IMG/VR virus record: IMGVR_UViG_3300034066_002126
Location: 1 to 24,649 of that record
Origin: a virus
Reading direction: 5' to 3' (one strand)
DNA: 24,649 bases
Shown: piece after piece, positions 24,268 through 24,649 of the stretch
Numbering within the stretch: position 1 is the first letter of the stretch
Layout of the letters: the number at the start of each line of letters is the position of its first letter
Position numbers and translations under genes: made by a program
Notes under the pieces: generated by a model
Seen by the model: only the letters and a program-made list of their open reading frames with translations
The model's database searches: none
Told to the model about the DNA's origin: nothing

Positions 24268-24649
24268 CAGATAATACGAGTTTTTTCATGTCCAACGCGA
24301 ATACGAGGATCGCACCAGACTTCAAAGCCCGCTGCTTTTGCATCAAGACAGAATGAAACATCCTCACCACACATATCCTGAACATTGCCAGAATCAAAGA
24401 CTTGCATCTTTGGAGCAAACCAAGGGTACTCAAGATTTTCAAATACTCCATTCTTAATCAGCACCCAACCAAATCCAGTGTAATCAACAGTAAATGGTTT
24501 GCGACGCTTTGAGATAGACTCGACAGTTTCATGGTTCATGACTCCGCCATTTTTACGGAAATCATCTTCTTCCAACCAGTGTGCGACAGAAGTTGTGTGA
24601 CCATCCTCAGTTGCGTACCAACCTGCGACGATTTCCTTCTCCTCACCTT
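24267..24649 (-). CDS. Glycosyltransferase-like protein (C-terminal part; 5' end beyond window)
   Basis: The frame is open from the window edge through 126 codons to TGA at 24269-24267; its true start lies beyond the right edge. Visible motifs are IVAGWYATED and VAHWLEEDDFR, then VDYTGFGWVLIKNGVFENL, YPWFAPK, and GEDVSFCLDAKAAGFEVWCD followed by VGHEK. The run DYTG-G-LIK--VFE-L-YPWF, then ED-SFC--A---GFE-W-D and a terminal GH, is typical of GT-A fold, family-2-like glycosyltransferases in phages: the acidic ED near the acceptor site and the late His as a metal ligand. It may modify virion or host glycans or be a small-molecule GT-like protein; the substrate cannot be told. It heads the overlapping small-gene cluster and looks richer in GC than the structural genes. 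Confidence 0.65.
   Translation of the reverse strand, partial: GEEKEIVAGWYATEDGHTTSVAHWLEEDDFRKNGGVMNHETVESISKRRKPFTVDYTGFGWVLIKNGVFENLEYPWFAPKMQVFDSGNVQDMCGEDVSFCLDAKAAGFEVWCDPRIRVGHEKTRII

Noticed and set aside
24239-24451. Minus-strand 70-codon frame overlapping the glycosyltransferase-like gene
   Set aside because: It is out of frame with that gene and the 53-aa gene, has no recognisable motif, and is best explained as a shadow.
24267-24575. Glycosyltransferase-like gene starting at the TTG at 24575
   Set aside because: The frame stays open with good family-like sequence (IVAGWYATED, VAHW) up to the window edge, so the gene is cut by the window and does not start there.

Overview
The window looks like a stretch of the late structural region of a T4-like marine myovirus, most likely a cyanophage of Prochlorococcus or Synechococcus. 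Four things support this: a gp25-gp6-giant protein-gp8-DUF4815 gene order, T4-type late promoter sequences, AT-rich DNA, and three tiny proteins of the kind that recur in cyanomyovirus genomes. No host genes, tRNAs, insertion sequences or CRISPR arrays were seen. Every gene lies on the minus strand, so transcription runs from the right end (24649) to the left end (1). All open frames on the plus strand are shadows.

Right end (24649-23516): the 3' part of a probable glycosyltransferase-like protein, then three very small conserved phage proteins whose starts and stops overlap (TGATG, ATGGCTAA and GTGA junctions). After a 43-nt gap with a small hairpin comes a 53-aa acidic protein. This end looks richer in GC than the structural genes (one 60-nt sample is 47% against 35%).

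Middle (23554-7127): a late promoter-like AATAAATA precedes gp25 (tail wedge, EPR motif). gp25 abuts gp6 (baseplate wedge, J-like), and gp6 abuts a giant 4161-aa protein in the position of T4 gp7. The giant protein is half the window and is made of many repeated beta-rich modules plus one YHYH domain. A perfect T4 late promoter, CTATAAATA, then precedes gp8 (baseplate wedge).

Left end (7120-1): a DUF4815 structural protein of 1885 aa with an unusual proline-rich and lysine-rich tail. A 41-nt gap follows, holding another AATAAATA and a 12-nt palindrome. Last is a structural protein that starts directly with a DPLAQSF motif and runs off the window. From memory of the family, the DUF4815 region and the DPLAQSF module usually sit in one protein, so here the gene appears to be split.

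Together the genes encode wedges and peripheral parts of a contractile-tail baseplate: gp25 and gp6 form the inner wedge, gp8 an outer wedge part, and the giant and DUF4815/DPLAQSF proteins probably form peripheral or host-facing structures. I found no clearly new biological system. The most unusual points are the split gene, the module expansion in the giant protein and the near-leaderless gp8 message.
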